From: Massospora cicadina
Lineage: Eukaryota; Entomophthoromycota; Entomophthoromycetes; Entomophthorales; Entomophthoraceae
DNA: 64,000 nucleotides
Direction: 5' to 3'
NCBI GenBank assembly: GCA_022478985.1
Contig: JAKSZP010012147.1
Location: 39,441 to 103,440 of the forward strand
Shown here: positions 1 through 11,454 of the stretch, piece after piece
Layout: each line of letters begins with the position of its first letter
How positions within the stretch are numbered: the stretch's first letter is position 1
Notes under the pieces: generated by a model
What the model was told of the DNA's origin: nothing
Seen by the model: the letters and a program-made list of their open reading frames with translations, nothing else
Databases searched by the model: none
Position numbers and translations under genes: made by a program

Positions 1-199
1 GTGATTTGCACTGAACAATGGCTTTTAGTGTTAGTAACGCAATTTTCACATCTCAAATGGTGGATAAATTGAAGTGTTAAGAGCAACTTTTGACGCCTCA
101 ACCTGAGCATCAAAGTGATCCAGAATTTGAGTCTAAAATACTGTAAAATTTTGCCAAGATGAATAAGGGCAACCCATCAAGTCATGCCTGGGAATAAAC

Positions 200-660
200 T
201 CAAAGTATGAAAACAAGAGGACAAGATGCAAATCTGCTGCTACCAGTGTGATAACCCTGGACATGCAGCCGCCTAATTTTGGAGCAAGAAGCCCAATGAG
301 CAGGTCACCTTAGTCCAGGGGAAGGAGAAGGAAATAAGTCAGGGTCAGGAAAAGGTCTTACAGTTAAAAATAGAACAATCTGGCACCATGGTTAAACTTG
401 TTCTTCCTGATATCATGAATAATGATATAGATGTTTCCAATCTCTTTGTAGTTAGTGAAACAACAGGACTACTATATGTAGTTGGTATTAAGGGTTTTAA
501 CGCCATTAATCGAGCCAAAATGAAAGTAATTGTCCCCAAAATTGTGAAGGTAGTGGATCAACCGTATGCTCATTAGCTAGATGACAAGATTAGATCTTCT
601 AAGAACCAAGAGGAGTTACTCAAGAAGAGTTTAGATGAGGCAAACGTATCAATTTCAAAT
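200..660 (+). pseudogene. Gag C-terminal relic of H with zinc knuckle
   Basis: Frame-wise translation gives a nucleocapsid knuckle, CYQCDNPGH, followed by a stop and by Phe (TTT) where the last Cys of a CCHC box should be. A 62-residue open stretch follows (388-576). It is hydrophobic-rich and unrecognised, and probably belongs to the linker between Gag and protease. The knuckle normally binds the packaging signal of the genomic RNA. Stops before, within and after it mark this as a dead copy. Confidence 0.6.
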
Positions 661-789
661 AGTTAAATCAATGAATTTTACTTGATCTATCAGTAAAACA
701 AATTAATTCTCATTTTAGAAATAACGCCGCCATTCACTCAGTAAATAACCTATTATAATATTCTGAGTGTACCTATATGGATATTATAA

Positions 790-1071
790 GTAACTGAGTG
801 AGATTGGATACAATCATTGACAGTGGAGTAACCATAAACATTGTTTCAACCAAATTGTGAAATGAATAAATATTTCGCCTTACCTAGAACACTGGAAGGA
901 ATACAGAATGGTTAGACCAGATATGACAAGATCCTATAGAGCTTACAATGCGTTGTCACTCCAGTTCAGTTCACTTGTGGTATCAGCTTCCGCCATCATA
1001 TTGGCAAACCAATATTAGGATATACTTATTTAGATAGAGCTCCTATAAAATATTGCGGGAAATGTAATTTA
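790..1071 (+). pseudogene. Retropepsin-like protease relic of H
   Basis: The stretch LDTIIDSGVTINIVST near 803-850 matches the active-site region of retroviral-type aspartic proteases, with D-S-G where the family has D-T/S-G. Further on, GKPILGYTYLD resembles the ILG flap-end segment. In-frame stops break it. Gag maturation would have been its role. The reading frame is cut at 1072 by element G. Confidence 0.55.
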
Positions 1072-1076
1072 GAGGA

Positions 1077-1145
1077 TGTTGCAACTTTTGAAATCCGCAC
1101 ATCAGGGCTCTGCCAGTAATCCTAGGACAAACAGTATAAAGACTG
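1077..1145 (-). repeat. G left LTR, first piece
   Basis: These 69 bases match the start of the intact G LTR at 16256. The sequence stops at GACTG (1141-1145), the target duplication of A, and resumes at 15082 beyond A. Confidence 0.85.
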
Positions 1146-1641
1146 TGTTAACTTTTGGAGGATTTGACCAATTCACCAAACGAGTTGAATAGGGTAAAAC
1201 CCCCTGAGCAACAAACGAGCAATATGAGGAGGCTGTCCCTTGATAATAAATAAATAATGTCAATTTTATAAAGGAGCTAATGCCCTGAGAATACCACTTT
1301 ATTCAATATTAATCTCAATGGCTACTTCTGTTACTCTTCCTACTACTCTCTTTCTTTGTAAAAACCTCTCCTTCTCACTCTCATGCTCAATTCTTAATCC
1401 TTGGTATTCCTCAGCGGATTCAACAGGTTCCACTTAGTAAATCTCTATTTGCTATCAATTAAGGGTTTCATTCTATCATTGAGACTTTGACGGAATTTCC
1501 TCAATTTGCTAAACCATAATTACCTCGATTGATTCACTTTGCATCACCATAATCTATTGCTAATCTTTAGGCTTAGTTCAAATCTAAATTATGATCAACT
1601 GGAAATATAGCTTATTGTCCAGTAATATCAGAATCTTGACA
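1146..1641 (-). repeat. A 3' LTR
   Basis: This matches 14585-15076 throughout, including a shared pyrimidine-rich stretch with TTACTCTTCC. It begins TGTTAAC and ends TTGACA. On the minus strand it follows the polypurine tract, so it is the 3' LTR. Confidence 0.9.
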
Positions 1642-1652
1642 TTACCCTCCTT
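1642..1652 (-). other. A polypurine tract
   Basis: On the minus strand the bases directly before the LTR read AAGGAGGGTAA. This is the expected plus-strand primer for reverse transcription and it fixes the orientation of A. B has a related tract at the same place. Confidence 0.75.
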
Positions 1653-1659
1653 GACTGGA

Positions 1660-2830
1660 CAATAAGCTCCTATTTTTTATATGGTTGCAGGAACCCTACA
1701 TGTACTCAGTTGAAACTTGGCCACCTGCAGATTCCTTAATAGTGTAGACGTCAACCCCAACCTCCCAATTATCTCATATGGTCCAAGCCATATACTGGGA
1801 AGGTTTTACCTTCTTCTAAACCCATGTTGGTCATGGAACAGGACAATGTCTCCCACCCTAAACTGGGGGAGACTGCTGCGTCTACATTGGTCAGCCGCCA
1901 GATCCCAAATCTTCTTAGCTAGACTAGTGGAATATGCTTTGGTTTGGAGTTTAATCAGCGTGTCTGTTAAGGAAGACAAATAGCGTTAGTATTTGAATCT
2001 ACAGGTATCCTTTATACAGAAAAAGCAATGCCAGCAATGCTGGATGTCTTCCATAAAGTAGTTAGAAAGGGCTCTTGACGGTTGCTGAGTGGTAGCTAAT
2101 ATTGTACGTAAAGACAGCGGTGGATAGAAGAAAACTCCATTTCCAAAGCTGATCAATTACAAGCTTGCATAGAATATTTACCAATGTTCCGTTGGCCCAT
2201 TCTACCATTCCATTAGATTCAGGGTGATAGGGTGTAGTAAAGACCCCGCGGATTGCCATTAGTTCATTCAACTTGGGCAGGATATTCAATTTAATATTAA
2301 TTCCATTGTCTGTGAGGGTAAATTGCGGACAGCCATGTTGCTGTATGACACGCTCCAGAATGAACTTGACGGTGGTGACAGCCCCTAAATCATTTATCGC
2401 CCTTGCTTCCACCCACCTTGTCAAATGGTCAATGGCTACTATTATATGTTTAGAGCAATTTGCGGTAGTAAACAGAGACTCCACCACATCCAGAGAAACA
2501 GTATGCCATGCGAAATAAGGCTTAACCAGCTGGTAGGTGGTCTTCCAGCGGAATGGTTTCTCCACTTGGCACTGGTGACAACAAACAACCATTTGAGCAC
2601 ATCATAGTCATACTAATCTAGTAATTATAGGGTCGCAAGAACTCCAGCGTTTTTCGCAACCCTCCATGACCTACTGCCCTATGAGCATCCATAAAGATTG
2701 CGGGTCTAACAGAAGGCTTCAGGAAACTCAGCATCAATTTTCCAATCTGCTTATACAGTTCCCCATAGCACACAAAGGTATCCTGTTGCAACTCATCCAG
2801 AACTTTGATCACCTGTGGCGGTTCATCGTG
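1660..2830 (-). pseudogene. Integrase of A
   Basis: Two open stretches (2618-2812 and 2062-2592) carry the N-terminal zinc site (HRAVGH and later CCHQC) and the catalytic core. The DDE residues are all visible: D in SLDVVE, D in TDNGIN, E in YHPESNGMVEW. The enzyme would insert the cDNA. A stop separates the zinc domain from the core, and the C-terminal part beyond 2062 is degenerate. The YHPESNG core type is that of the A/B/E family in this window and differs from the YHPQSDGQ type of C and D. Confidence 0.8.
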
Positions 2831-3428
2831 ATATTTTCACACAATAACCTTTTTGTAAATTATGTTTGCCAAATCCACTGTAATAGTGACCGTCAGTAAT
2901 TGTGAGAGACAATCCGTGTTTTCAGTGTTTTGCCCCTGGTCGGTGTACAATATCAAAGTTATATTCTTGGAGCTTCAAGGCCCATCACGCGAGCTGTAAT
3001 TCAGGTTCACAGAGACTTTGCAGCTGACATAAGGATGTATGATCCATTACCAATTTAAATTCACCCTTGAGGTATACTCAAAACTGCTTATATGCATATA
3101 TTACTGCTAAGCACTCCCACTCAGTCAAGGTGTAATTTTATTCAGGACCTGTTAAGCTTCAGCTACAATATGCCACGGGATGCTCCACATTGTCATCTTC
3201 CTTTTGAATAGCACAGCCCCTACGGCGGAAAGGGACACATCCATTTGTATAATAAATTACTTCTCAAAATTAGGGAATTGCAAAATGGGCGTGCTAGCCA
3301 ATGTGGTTTATAGAACATTAAAAGCGTTTTGACATAGTTCCATCCAGTTGAAGGTGGCATTCTTCTTTAATAGCTCAAAGAGTGGAGCCCCATTACAGCT
3401 GAAGTTGGGAATGAACTGACAGTAGTAA
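2831..3428 (-). pseudogene. RNase H and connection relic of A
   Basis: Short minus-strand stretches correspond to the RNase H region preserved in B at 19337-19555, including the segment matching EWECLAVIYAYKQF. Stops and frameshifts are dense. It ends at the CCAAC that precedes the solo LTR. Confidence 0.6.
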
Positions 3429-3433
3429 CCAAC

Positions 3434-4320
3434 TGTAAGGAGAGTGTCTATAAATCTCTAGTTCCCAGCATGGTGGTGCTTGGTGCACAGGACCAACGCA
3501 AGGGAACCAGTAGCCATCAATATAATAAAAATAGCCCAGCAGAGGGTGTATAAGCTAAAGAGACTTAGGGCGAGATTTTTGAGCATAGATAGAGTAATAA
3601 TAAGTTGATCATTCTTCAAAACGTGTCCATGCACCAGAGGGCAGTTCATAGTTAAGTTTGGTACAGGGGCAGAGTGCACTGGTGACCGGGTTTAGAGGTC
3701 ACTGGTAGAGCCAACGGTGTACCTGAGGCTTTGATAATTTTGAACAAAAGAGACCGGCTAACACGTCACAAGACCTCCTCAAAAAGGTCTGCGCACAGGT
3801 TCACCCAAGTCAACATATGTAAAAAACGTAAAATAATAATTTGGTTTATTGGGAAGACGACCAACAAGAAACGTGGGTCTCAAGAAAAGATACTTAAGCC
3901 AACTCAGGGGAATTTTGTATCAGCGGAAGTTTTACCAAGCCTTGGTGCGTCAATAGCGCACGCTTCCATATGAAAGGGTCACATACCTCAAAATTGACTT
4001 TACTCAAGTAATCAACTGAAATTGAACCCAAAATGAGCTCGTAATTTTGTATATGGAATAGGTTTTGAACCCCCTATCCCAATTAACTGATTTGACCCAT
4101 CATTTTTTAGTTCAAAAATCGTTCATTTTAGCCCTAGAGCTGAAACAGGGGCTAAACTTTGGGCACCTCAATTGTACCAACATGGGCGTAACTGGCCTGT
4201 ACCCAGCGTTGATACAAGGTGTGCTTGAGATCAGGAATGACCTGAAGCTTCACCTTCTGGACCTCCTGCCCTTCTTGTCCCTGCTGTTGGTTCACTCTAT
4301 AAAGTCATGTAAACATGACA
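3434..4320 (-). repeat. Solo LTR of a C-related chromovirus, inside A's RT
   Basis: It aligns along its whole length with the C LTR (for example TCTAGTTCCCAGCA near its start and CATGACA at its end) but is clearly diverged. Flanks are CCAAC (3429-3433) and CTAAC (4321-4325), a target duplication with one C/T change. Removing the LTR rejoins A to the pattern seen uninterrupted in B near 19780. A solo LTR arises by recombination between two LTRs of a full element. It keeps remnants of both LTR-borne ORFs seen in C: a membrane-type ORF at 3458-3679 and a U3 segment near 4190-4300. Confidence 0.88.
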
Positions 4321-5080
4321 CTAACCATCCCAAAAACACCTGAATATTGCGCTTATTACCTGGACGAGTCATCTTACATAAAGCTTCCACCTTTACCAAC
4401 TGAGGACTAAGCCCTTTAGAGTCAACCAAAAACCCGATGTATTCTAACTGATCCTTAAAGAAGTGGCACTTTTGGGGCTAGATTTTGAAGTTAGCTTCAG
4501 TGAGTCAGTGGAACACTTGTTCCAGGTGATTGAGATGTTCCATGAATGTCCAAAAGAACAAATCAATACTGTCATGGTAGACTAGAGCGCAAGGCAGCTT
4601 CAGATCACCCAAAATAGTGTTTTATAGCCCACTGTAACATAGCTGGGGCGTTGCAAAAACCCTATGGAATATGTGTAAGCTGAAAAAACCCTTTTGAGGT
4701 GATTATAGCGCACTTCTCTTGTTCCATCACTGGCAACTCGATTTTCCAGTACACTGATATCAAGTCCATAGCAGAGAAATATTTGGAACCGCCCAGCCAA
4801 TTTAACAGATCATTAATTGTGAAAGCGGGTATGAGTCTTTTTATAATGCTGTTAAGCTTCTGATAAATGATTACTACTCAATTGGAGCCATCTTTCTTTT
4901 TGACAATTAACACCAGGGACGCCCAGGGACTCTTTGATGGCTCTAACATTCCATGTTCAACCAATTTGTCTATTTCAGCGGATACAACTTCTTCCACCAC
5001 CTTGAAGCAACAGATAGGTCTTGACTTGATAGGAGGGTGGTCCACTGTGTCAATTGATGCATAATCCCATGTGCACATCC
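4321..5080 (-). pseudogene. Reverse transcriptase of A, broken
   Basis: Minus-strand pieces read FFQLTHIPQGFCNAPAM (about 4640-4690) and, upstream, HGMLEPSKSPWASLVLIVKK (about 4885-4945), both standard Ty3/gypsy RT blocks. The catalytic YLDD position near 4575 reads YHDS, so the polymerase site is destroyed. The thumb end lies beyond the solo LTR. Many stops. Confidence 0.75.
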
Positions 5081-6060
5081 CAAGTTGTTGTCATCAGTTT
5101 CAAAAATGCTTTGGTATTTCACAAACAAATCTATCACCCTGTCCTTCTGATCCTCCGACAAGCCATTTTTTGACTCACGTGGAACCACCGTCAATATGCT
5201 GGATGAGTCTTTTAATGGTATCCTGAGATTGTCCCACAAACCAAAGTCATGTATCAGGTGAATCTCATCAATAGGATCCAGATGCAGATAAGTCACCACT
5301 TAATGCCTTTGCACCTTCATAGATTCCTTCTGCAGGTTGGCTATCACCACCTTCACTTCCCCCTGCCCTGGTAACAAGAGCCCATGAGCCACATGGGATT
5401 TTGAGATGAGATTGCTGATAGGGTCCCATAATCTCACCATATAGAGCTTCCGGGATATCTATTTTGAGCTCCATCCCTATTATGACCTGATTCCCAAAAG
5501 GTATTCTTACAGAACACACAGCTCTCAGCGGAATACCATTGTATTCATAAATCTGATTAGGAAGCGCTTGTATCCTCTGCTTTATCTACCAATATTGAAC
5601 AGGAATTACCCCATCACTGTATGCAAAATTAATTTTGGCTGGAGCGGATGGAGTCCTTTGAAATTCTGATGGAGGCAAAGTAAATTGGGATCTGTTGGCC
5701 TAAAATGCTAATGTTTCTTCCGCCATATTGACCATGGCCCTAAATTGCCGCATGAACATGGCTCCAATCAGTATGTCATACTTTTAATAGGTAAAACTAC
5801 AGCTGGAGAAGATGCCCCAACTGACCAAAACCTCAAAGTCAGCATGCTGTAAGCGCCCTCTGACACAGTGCTTTGTGCCTCTGCGGTCCCATACACTACT
5901 CTGTGTTCCAAAGAAGGCTTCAGCGGAAGCTTAGCTATGAGCTTGGTGGAATTATATTGCTGGGAGTGCCAGTTTGATAATAGCCCTAATTTTGGCATTT
6001 TGTAGAAAAATGTCACAGTTTGTACACTCCAAATAAGAAGAACTGTTGGTGCTTATTACA
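5081..6060 (-). pseudogene. Protease and linker region of A
   Basis: This lies between RT and gag on the minus strand. Open stretches at 4970-5299, 5268-5519 and 5768-6016 are collinear with the matching part of E (55900-56960), for example VTYLHLDPIDEI beside E's VYLHLTPVEEVL. The protease active-site motif is not recognisable in A, so the call rests on position and on the match to E. Confidence 0.55.
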
Positions 6061-7491
6061 CAAACATCCAAGGGCTTTTAGTTATTCAGAAAAGTGAGGA
6101 TACCAGCACCAACGTGCAATACTCCTGGGCAATTTTTCTACTGGAATCGCCACTTCCACCCCATTAAAGCTGCGACATGTGTTGAAGGTTCGCCTTTGAC
6201 TGTACCATTCCGCTCAAGAATTTTCCAGATGTATGGCTTTTGCACCTCTTGGAGGAACCCCATACCTGTGTTATTGGGGTCTCTCCCTCAGCTTAAGGCC
6301 AATATATTGTCAGGATCTGTTGATACAATAAATTGTCTTATAGAGTACCAGAACTGGCATCCAGCGACTCATGGAATCATCACAGACAATTAGGTTTAAG
6401 TTAGTGAAAGTAAAGCGTCCCATCTCTACTCCGCTTGCCCTTTTCCCTGTTTGTTTGGGGCAACTGGTATCTCATGGACATCCAGTTTGCCTGGACAGCT
6501 AGCTGCATAATGGCCTCGTTGGCCATATGAGGTTCAAGAATTATTAAACGGCACTTATCTTTGCATTCCCACCATAGACCCAGGTCTAATTAATTGCTGG
6601 ATTGTAATGTGGCCAAGGACAAACTGGATGATTAAAATAGAGGCAGAAAGAACTCTCCAGAGCGTTAAGTGGATGAGTATCCCCAGCGGATTATAATCAA
6701 GTTGTTGTTCCATATCTGGTGGGGATTCAGTAGCGGTTGCAGGAGCTTTCTGTTCCACATTAGGAGCACTGAAAATGACGGATAGAAGGCATGAATGACT
6801 AACTATTTTTAATAGCTCCGCGTCCTCCTGTAGAATGTAGGACATAGCATTATACAGTTCTCGCTATGGCTTAACAGCCGCCATCATCACTATGACCACC
6901 TCCTCATTAGTTAAGATATTTGCTCCCATCAACACATGAGCCTCAGCTGTGAACCGCTCCGCAAACATTAAAAGGATTCATAATTTGAAAAAATATTGTC
7001 AAAAACTCTGCCTTGTGCTGAGCCATTTTCGTTTGCCCCTAAACAGATGAATCACAGTCTCTTCGCCTCTGGGTAGGTTACAGTACTATTTTTAAAGGTA
7101 ATATGCAATCTGGTCAACGCTTGCAGCATCCTAAGTGGATAACAATTGTTTGGCTTTCCGCTGATTGGAAGCCCCATCCACTGCAAATTCAAACTGCTTA
7201 AAGAATCTAAATATTTCCGTCATGGTTAAATGGGGGCAGCTGGTCAACGCGAACCACTTCCTCCCCAGCGCAACAATTCCATCTAAACTCTGTGCAGTAT
7301 AGCTGCTCTGTAGTTTCACTCAAGCAGTTAGCAAGTGGTTGGTTTGTCCCCACCATGTGCGGTTGGTGAAAGGCCTTGGAGAGGTGCTGAGTTATACTTT
7401 TGCTCTCTTGTAAAGCATTTTTGAGCCTGGAGTAGTGTATCCAAGGCAAGCTCCAGTTTCACATATTGAGATAACTCAATAAACTGAGGTA
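6061..7491 (-). pseudogene. Gag of A with zinc knuckle
   Basis: A knuckle relic reads YGQRGHYAASC near 6495-6530, keeping His and the last Cys while an earlier Cys is Tyr. A nearby open stretch at 6555-6845 carries SYILQEDAELLKIV and APNVEQKAPA, matching B (SAPNVERKAPA). The N-terminal end is at about 7449, where element C inserted a few bases away in the leader. Stops are scattered throughout. Confidence 0.65.
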
Positions 7492-7496
7492 GTACC

Positions 7497-8390
7497 TGTC
7501 AAAAGAGTATCTGTAACTCTCTCGTTCCCAGCAAGATGATGTGGGATGCAAACCCACATTACTAGGGAACTAGCTGTTAAAAGAATGGTAATACAAGCAC
7601 CTCGAGCAGTGCCAGTACAAAAGGTACCCCAAGCAAGTATATAAACAGCAACATAAAATACCAGGTAAGTAAGAAACAACACCGCTTGAGTGGACCCCAG
7701 AGGGGCGTCCATAATCAAGTGCGCTTGATGTCAGGGGCTTTGGGTGCCTCGATCTGGAGGGGACCTGGGCGGCCCACAGGTGCCCCTGGGATCTTGGTAA
7801 ATTGCGAGATAAGGTAGTGGCCTACATGGTTGGAGACCTCCCCAAAGAGGTCCATCACCAGGTTTGCCTAAGGAATCATATAAAAAAACGTAAAATAATG
7901 GGGGATTTTTTATTAAGCAAGTCAATCAACAAGGAGTGTTGATCACAAAAACATATTTAAAATAAATCAGGGAAATTAGGGTTCTGCGGCCATGCGCCCA
8001 AGCCTTGACATTCCAATAAACAGACACTTCCGTCCATTTTGGTAAAATACACTGAAAGGGCCTTCACTCAAGTAATTGATTAAAGCCTTATTTTACAAGA
8101 AATCAAAATCTCATAGCTAGAGTGGGACTCGAACCCTTGTTCTCCAACCAAGCTAATTGAACCATCTTCATTCAAAACGTAAATCAATCGTTTTAAAGCC
8201 TGAGCTGAAATAGGAGGCTGGGCGTTTTGCACGCCCTTAGTATCAACCTGGGCTTGCTTGGCTTGCACCCAGCGTCGATCTAAGGTTTGCTTCAAGTCAG
8301 GCAGAGCCTGAAGCTTCATTTTCTGGGCCTCCTGTTGCCCAGCCTTGTTCCTAGCATCAATGCCTACTATCATGTCATCTAACCATGACA
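7497..8390 (-). repeat. C 3' LTR
   Basis: This is a direct repeat of 13597-14489. It begins TGTCA and ends TGACA, next to GTACC outside and the polypurine tract inside. The copy contains a membrane-type ORF (7476-7718, minus) and most of the U3 ORF. Confidence 0.92.
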
Positions 8391-8469
8391 TTACCCTCTC
8401 CTCCTTTTTGGGCTCCGCCCCCCCTCCAGGGGCGTTCGCTGAGGAGAAGTTCTTATGTGCTGGTGGCAA
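8080..8469 (-). CDS. Pol-terminal ORF running into U3 of C
   Basis: A 129-residue minus-strand ORF starts where the chromodomain frame ends, reads across the polypurine tract (APGGGAEPKKEERVM) and continues about 100 residues inside the LTR. It includes QKMKLQALPDLKQTL and GEQGFESHSSYE. The diverged solo LTR at 3434-4320 keeps related peptides (QKVKLQVIPDLKHTL; GVQNLFHIQNYE), and the 5' LTR copy keeps the first part (14293-14520). No known domain is recognised; it is charged, Gln/Lys-rich and possibly helical. Whether it is a Pol tail or a separate product is unknown. Precedents for coding in U3 exist in retroviruses. Confidence 0.55.
   Translation of the reverse strand: MPPAHKNFSSANAPGGGAEPKKEERVMSWLDDMIVGIDARNKAGQQEAQKMKLQALPDLKQTLDRRWVQAKQAQVDTKGVQNAQPPISAQALKRLIYVLNEDGSISLVGEQGFESHSSYEILISCKIRL
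8391..8409 (-). other. C polypurine tract
   Basis: On the minus strand the bases before the 3' LTR read AAAAAGGAGGAGAGGGTAA, preceded by another G-rich run. It primes plus-strand DNA synthesis and confirms orientation. It lies within the 8080-8469 ORF. Confidence 0.8.
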
Positions 8470-10071
8470 CTATATAGCAGCAACGGCTGGCCTTAGCTGA
8501 GATCCTGCCGCCTCAGGGAAACAATTATGAAATGATTCAATCAGGTCTTGGGCATGAACACAATCCTGTACCAGAACCCAGCTGTTCTCTGCTGCGTCAA
8601 ACCCTTTCCATGATACCAAGTACTCAAAGCGTTGCTTAACCTGGCGAGAGGCTACTATCTCCTCCACTTCCCATTCCGGAGCCCCATCCACAAGATAAGA
8701 CTCAGGGGTCACAGGAGGAGGGCCTTCAAACAGGGTCAACTTACTTTCATGGAAGATGGAGAGGATCTGAAACGATGAGGGAAGATCCAACTGGTATGAG
8801 GCATGTCCCACCTTTCTAACTACCTGGTAAGGACCAATCCTCTTTGGACCCAACTTTTTCATGGTTTCTTGATAGGGATGTTGCGAGCATCAAGCATCAC
8901 GAGATCCCCTTCCTTGTATGCTGGGCCCACTTGGCGCTTTCCATCGGCATTCTCCTTATAAACTAGCATAGCCACCTCCAAACTTGTTGACACCCCTTGA
9001 TGGACCTTCTTGAGAGTCTTGGCAAAGTCCTGCACCGCTTCCACTTTAGAACCACAGCTGGGCTCCAAGTTAAACGCAGGGTTAAAACCGTGGTTACCAA
9101 AAAAGGGTGAACAACCAATTGAGGAATGAAAAGTGTTGTTGTAACTAAACTGAGCCATGGGAAGGTGAGGAACCCAATCTGAATGGTCTGCGGTGGTGTA
9201 AAAATGCAGAAATTGTTCCAAGCACTGATTCACTCACTCAGTCTGCCCATCAGATTGGGGGTGATATGCTGTTGAACGGCAGGGGAGGATCTGAAGAGTC
9301 TTACACAACTCTTCCCAAAAGACGGAGGTGAACTGGGGTCCCCAGTCACTAATAATTTCTTGAGGAACCCCATGAAGTGAAAATACATGGGTGACGAAAA
9401 GCCTAGCCATTTCAGCGTCAGTTATAGTTGTTTTGCAAGGAATAAAGTGAGCGAACTTTGTAAAGTGGTCCACCACCACCATGATTGCATCATACCCATC
9501 TGAAATGGGTAACTCCACAATGAAATCCACCAATAGGGAAGTCCAGGGTCCTTCAGCCTTTTGGACTGGTACCAACAACCCTGCTAAAGGTTGCCGATTG
9601 GGTTTCATCTGATTGCAGATCAAGCACTCTTTGCAGTACCGCCCTACCTGAACGGGCAAGCCCTTCCAATTGTAAGTGAGTCATATCAACTCCAAGGTTT
9701 TTGCTTTTCCTGGATGACCAACAGTGATTCCATCATGATGGCCCTGGATGATCTCCAGGCGCAGTGGTCCAGCAGGAACCCATAGGCGTCCCTGAAACCA
9801 CACCATCTCATCCTTCATTTGATATCCCCTGGATAAGTCCTCCTGATTCAGAGCACTATTAGCGAGAACAACAGCATATTCAGCTGATAATGGCTGAAAA
9901 AGAACTACCTTCCTAAACATGCTATATTCTGCTGCATTTTCCAAGGGCATGAGCGCTGGCGTATGTATCGTGGACTTAGGAATTTGAGGCAGAATCATAC
10001 CTGGGGGAATCATCAACTGAGTGTTGTGAATCTCTACCTCCTTTGGATGGGAGCCAAAGCAGGGTTGCGGC
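8470..10071 (-). pseudogene. Integrase with C-terminal chromodomain of C
   Basis: Pieces 9681-10145, 9234-9659, 8859-9233 and 8470-8862 form one integrase. The zinc site is HHDGITVGH with CKECLIC. The catalytic residues are all present: D in VDFIVELP, D in SDWGPQF, E in HPQSDGQTE. The last piece has GPYQVVRKVG and a chromodomain (WEVEEIVASRQVK, YLVSWKGFDAAENSWV). In known chromoviruses this domain directs integration toward particular chromatin. TGA stops at 9681-9683, 9234-9236 and 8859-8861 each fall where Arg would fit, so few changes separate it from an open frame. Confidence 0.85.
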
Positions 10072-11454
10072 TCAAGGCATCCGCCAAATATTCTCCTTGC
10101 CCTTGGTAAACTCATAGGAAAATGTAAATAAGGCAAGGGTTTCATACCAATGCGTCTGACGTGGTGTTAAAACATGTGGAGCACGGTAATACAACAGGGC
10201 CCAATGGTCAGTGCGTACCCAGAATGGTTGGGAAGAGCCATGTAAGTGGTGACGCCAATAAATCAGCGCCTCCACCACTGCTAATAACTCCTTGTCATAT
10301 ACGGCGTAGTTTAACTCATGCAGAGACATTTTCCTAGAAAAATATCCCACTGGATGTTCAAACCCATCTTCCCCCACTTGTAACAAGGCCGCAGCAATGG
10401 CAAAATTGGAAGCATCTGAGGACACAATGAACTCCTTGGCAGGGTCAACATGGCGAAGGATGGATGTGGATAACAAGGTGCACTTCACCGCTTGGAAAGC
10501 ATCCTCCAGAATGGGAGACCACTGAAGCATCTTGGCCCCGCTAGCCTTATATAAGGGGGCTGCCACCTCAGAGAGACTGGATGTGAACTTCTTGAGAAAT
10601 GTACATGTCCCCAAAAAACTCCTCAATTCCTTGACAGAGGTGGGGGTAGGCCACTCCCAAATAGCCTTTTCCTTGTCTGGAGTTATCATATGGCCCTTGT
10701 CGAACATGACGTTACCCAGAAAAGTAACCTGGGACTTAAAGAATTCGCATTTACTAATCTTGAGGGTAAGGCATGCAGCCCTCAATCTCTCCACTACTTG
10801 TCAAAGGTGAACTGCATGTGACTTGGGATCAGGGGAAAACACCAGAATGTCATCCATGTAGGCAACCGCACATACCCCCAACAAGTCTCCCAACGCAGCA
10901 TCAATGCGGCGTTGAAAGATGGCAGGGGCATTCTTAAGCCCAAAAGGCATAACCTGGAACAGGAAAATTCCTTTTCTGGTACGAAATGCAGTTAACCACT
11001 CCTGGCCCTTCTTTATCCGGATTTGATTGACCGCATTGAGGCAGTCCAGCTTGGAGAAGACTTTTGCCTTCTCCACATAACGCGCAATCTGGGAATCTAA
11101 AGGAATGGGATGGAGGTCGAGTACAGTCACATTGTTTAAGTTCCCATAATTGACACATGGACTTAAAGTTCCATCTTCCTTCTCAACAAAAAGCAGTGGG
11201 GAACAAACAGGGGAGGTACGCTGAAAGATGGCACCTTTTGCCAACTGCTCCTTCACCCATACATATAGAACCTCCTCCTCCTGGACAGTCAATGGGTATA
11301 TGGGAGAAGAAATACGCACCAGATCCACATCAAGTTTAAATTCACAATAAAACTCGGAATGTTCTGGTAGCGTACTAGCTGAAGCTGCATCAAAGGAGGA
11401 TGCCAACTCTTTCAAACAAGAAGGTAAGGAAAGTTCCACAGGGGGCTTCAACAA
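10072..11454 (-). pseudogene. Reverse transcriptase and RNase H of C
   Basis: RT (10801-11454) shows GAIFQRTSPVCSPLLFVEK, MPFGLKNAPAIFQ and the catalytic AYMDDILVF. RNase H (10072-10794) shows SSDASNFAIAAALLQ, YDKELLAVVEAL and VRTDHWAL. A single TGA at 10801-10803 splits them, at an expected Arg after HAVHL. Together they copy the genomic RNA into DNA and remove the RNA. Active-site residues look intact. Length and order are usual for Ty3/gypsy. Confidence 0.88.

Larger units (their letters stand above)
1..1071 (+). mobile_element. Ty3/gypsy relic H, left fragment (gag end and protease)
   Basis: This is the left visible part of an old plus-strand Ty3/gypsy element whose 5' LTR and gag start lie outside the window. 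It holds a zinc-knuckle relic near 228-275 and a protease-like DSG motif near 815. It ends at the GAGGA target duplication (1072-1076) where element G entered. The same strand and relic state resume at 17327 and again at 25390, so H is read as one element cut by G and B. The continuity is inferred from order and orientation. Confidence 0.7.

Noticed and set aside
8124..8155. tRNA-like A box (TAGCTTGGTTGG) and B box (GGGTTCGAGTCCC) on the minus strand of the C LTR, also at 14224-14255
   Set aside because: Only 7 bases separate the boxes, too few for an anticodon arm, and the B box is explained by codons of the U3 ORF (GFESH). The solo LTR copy has lost it. No tRNA gene is called.
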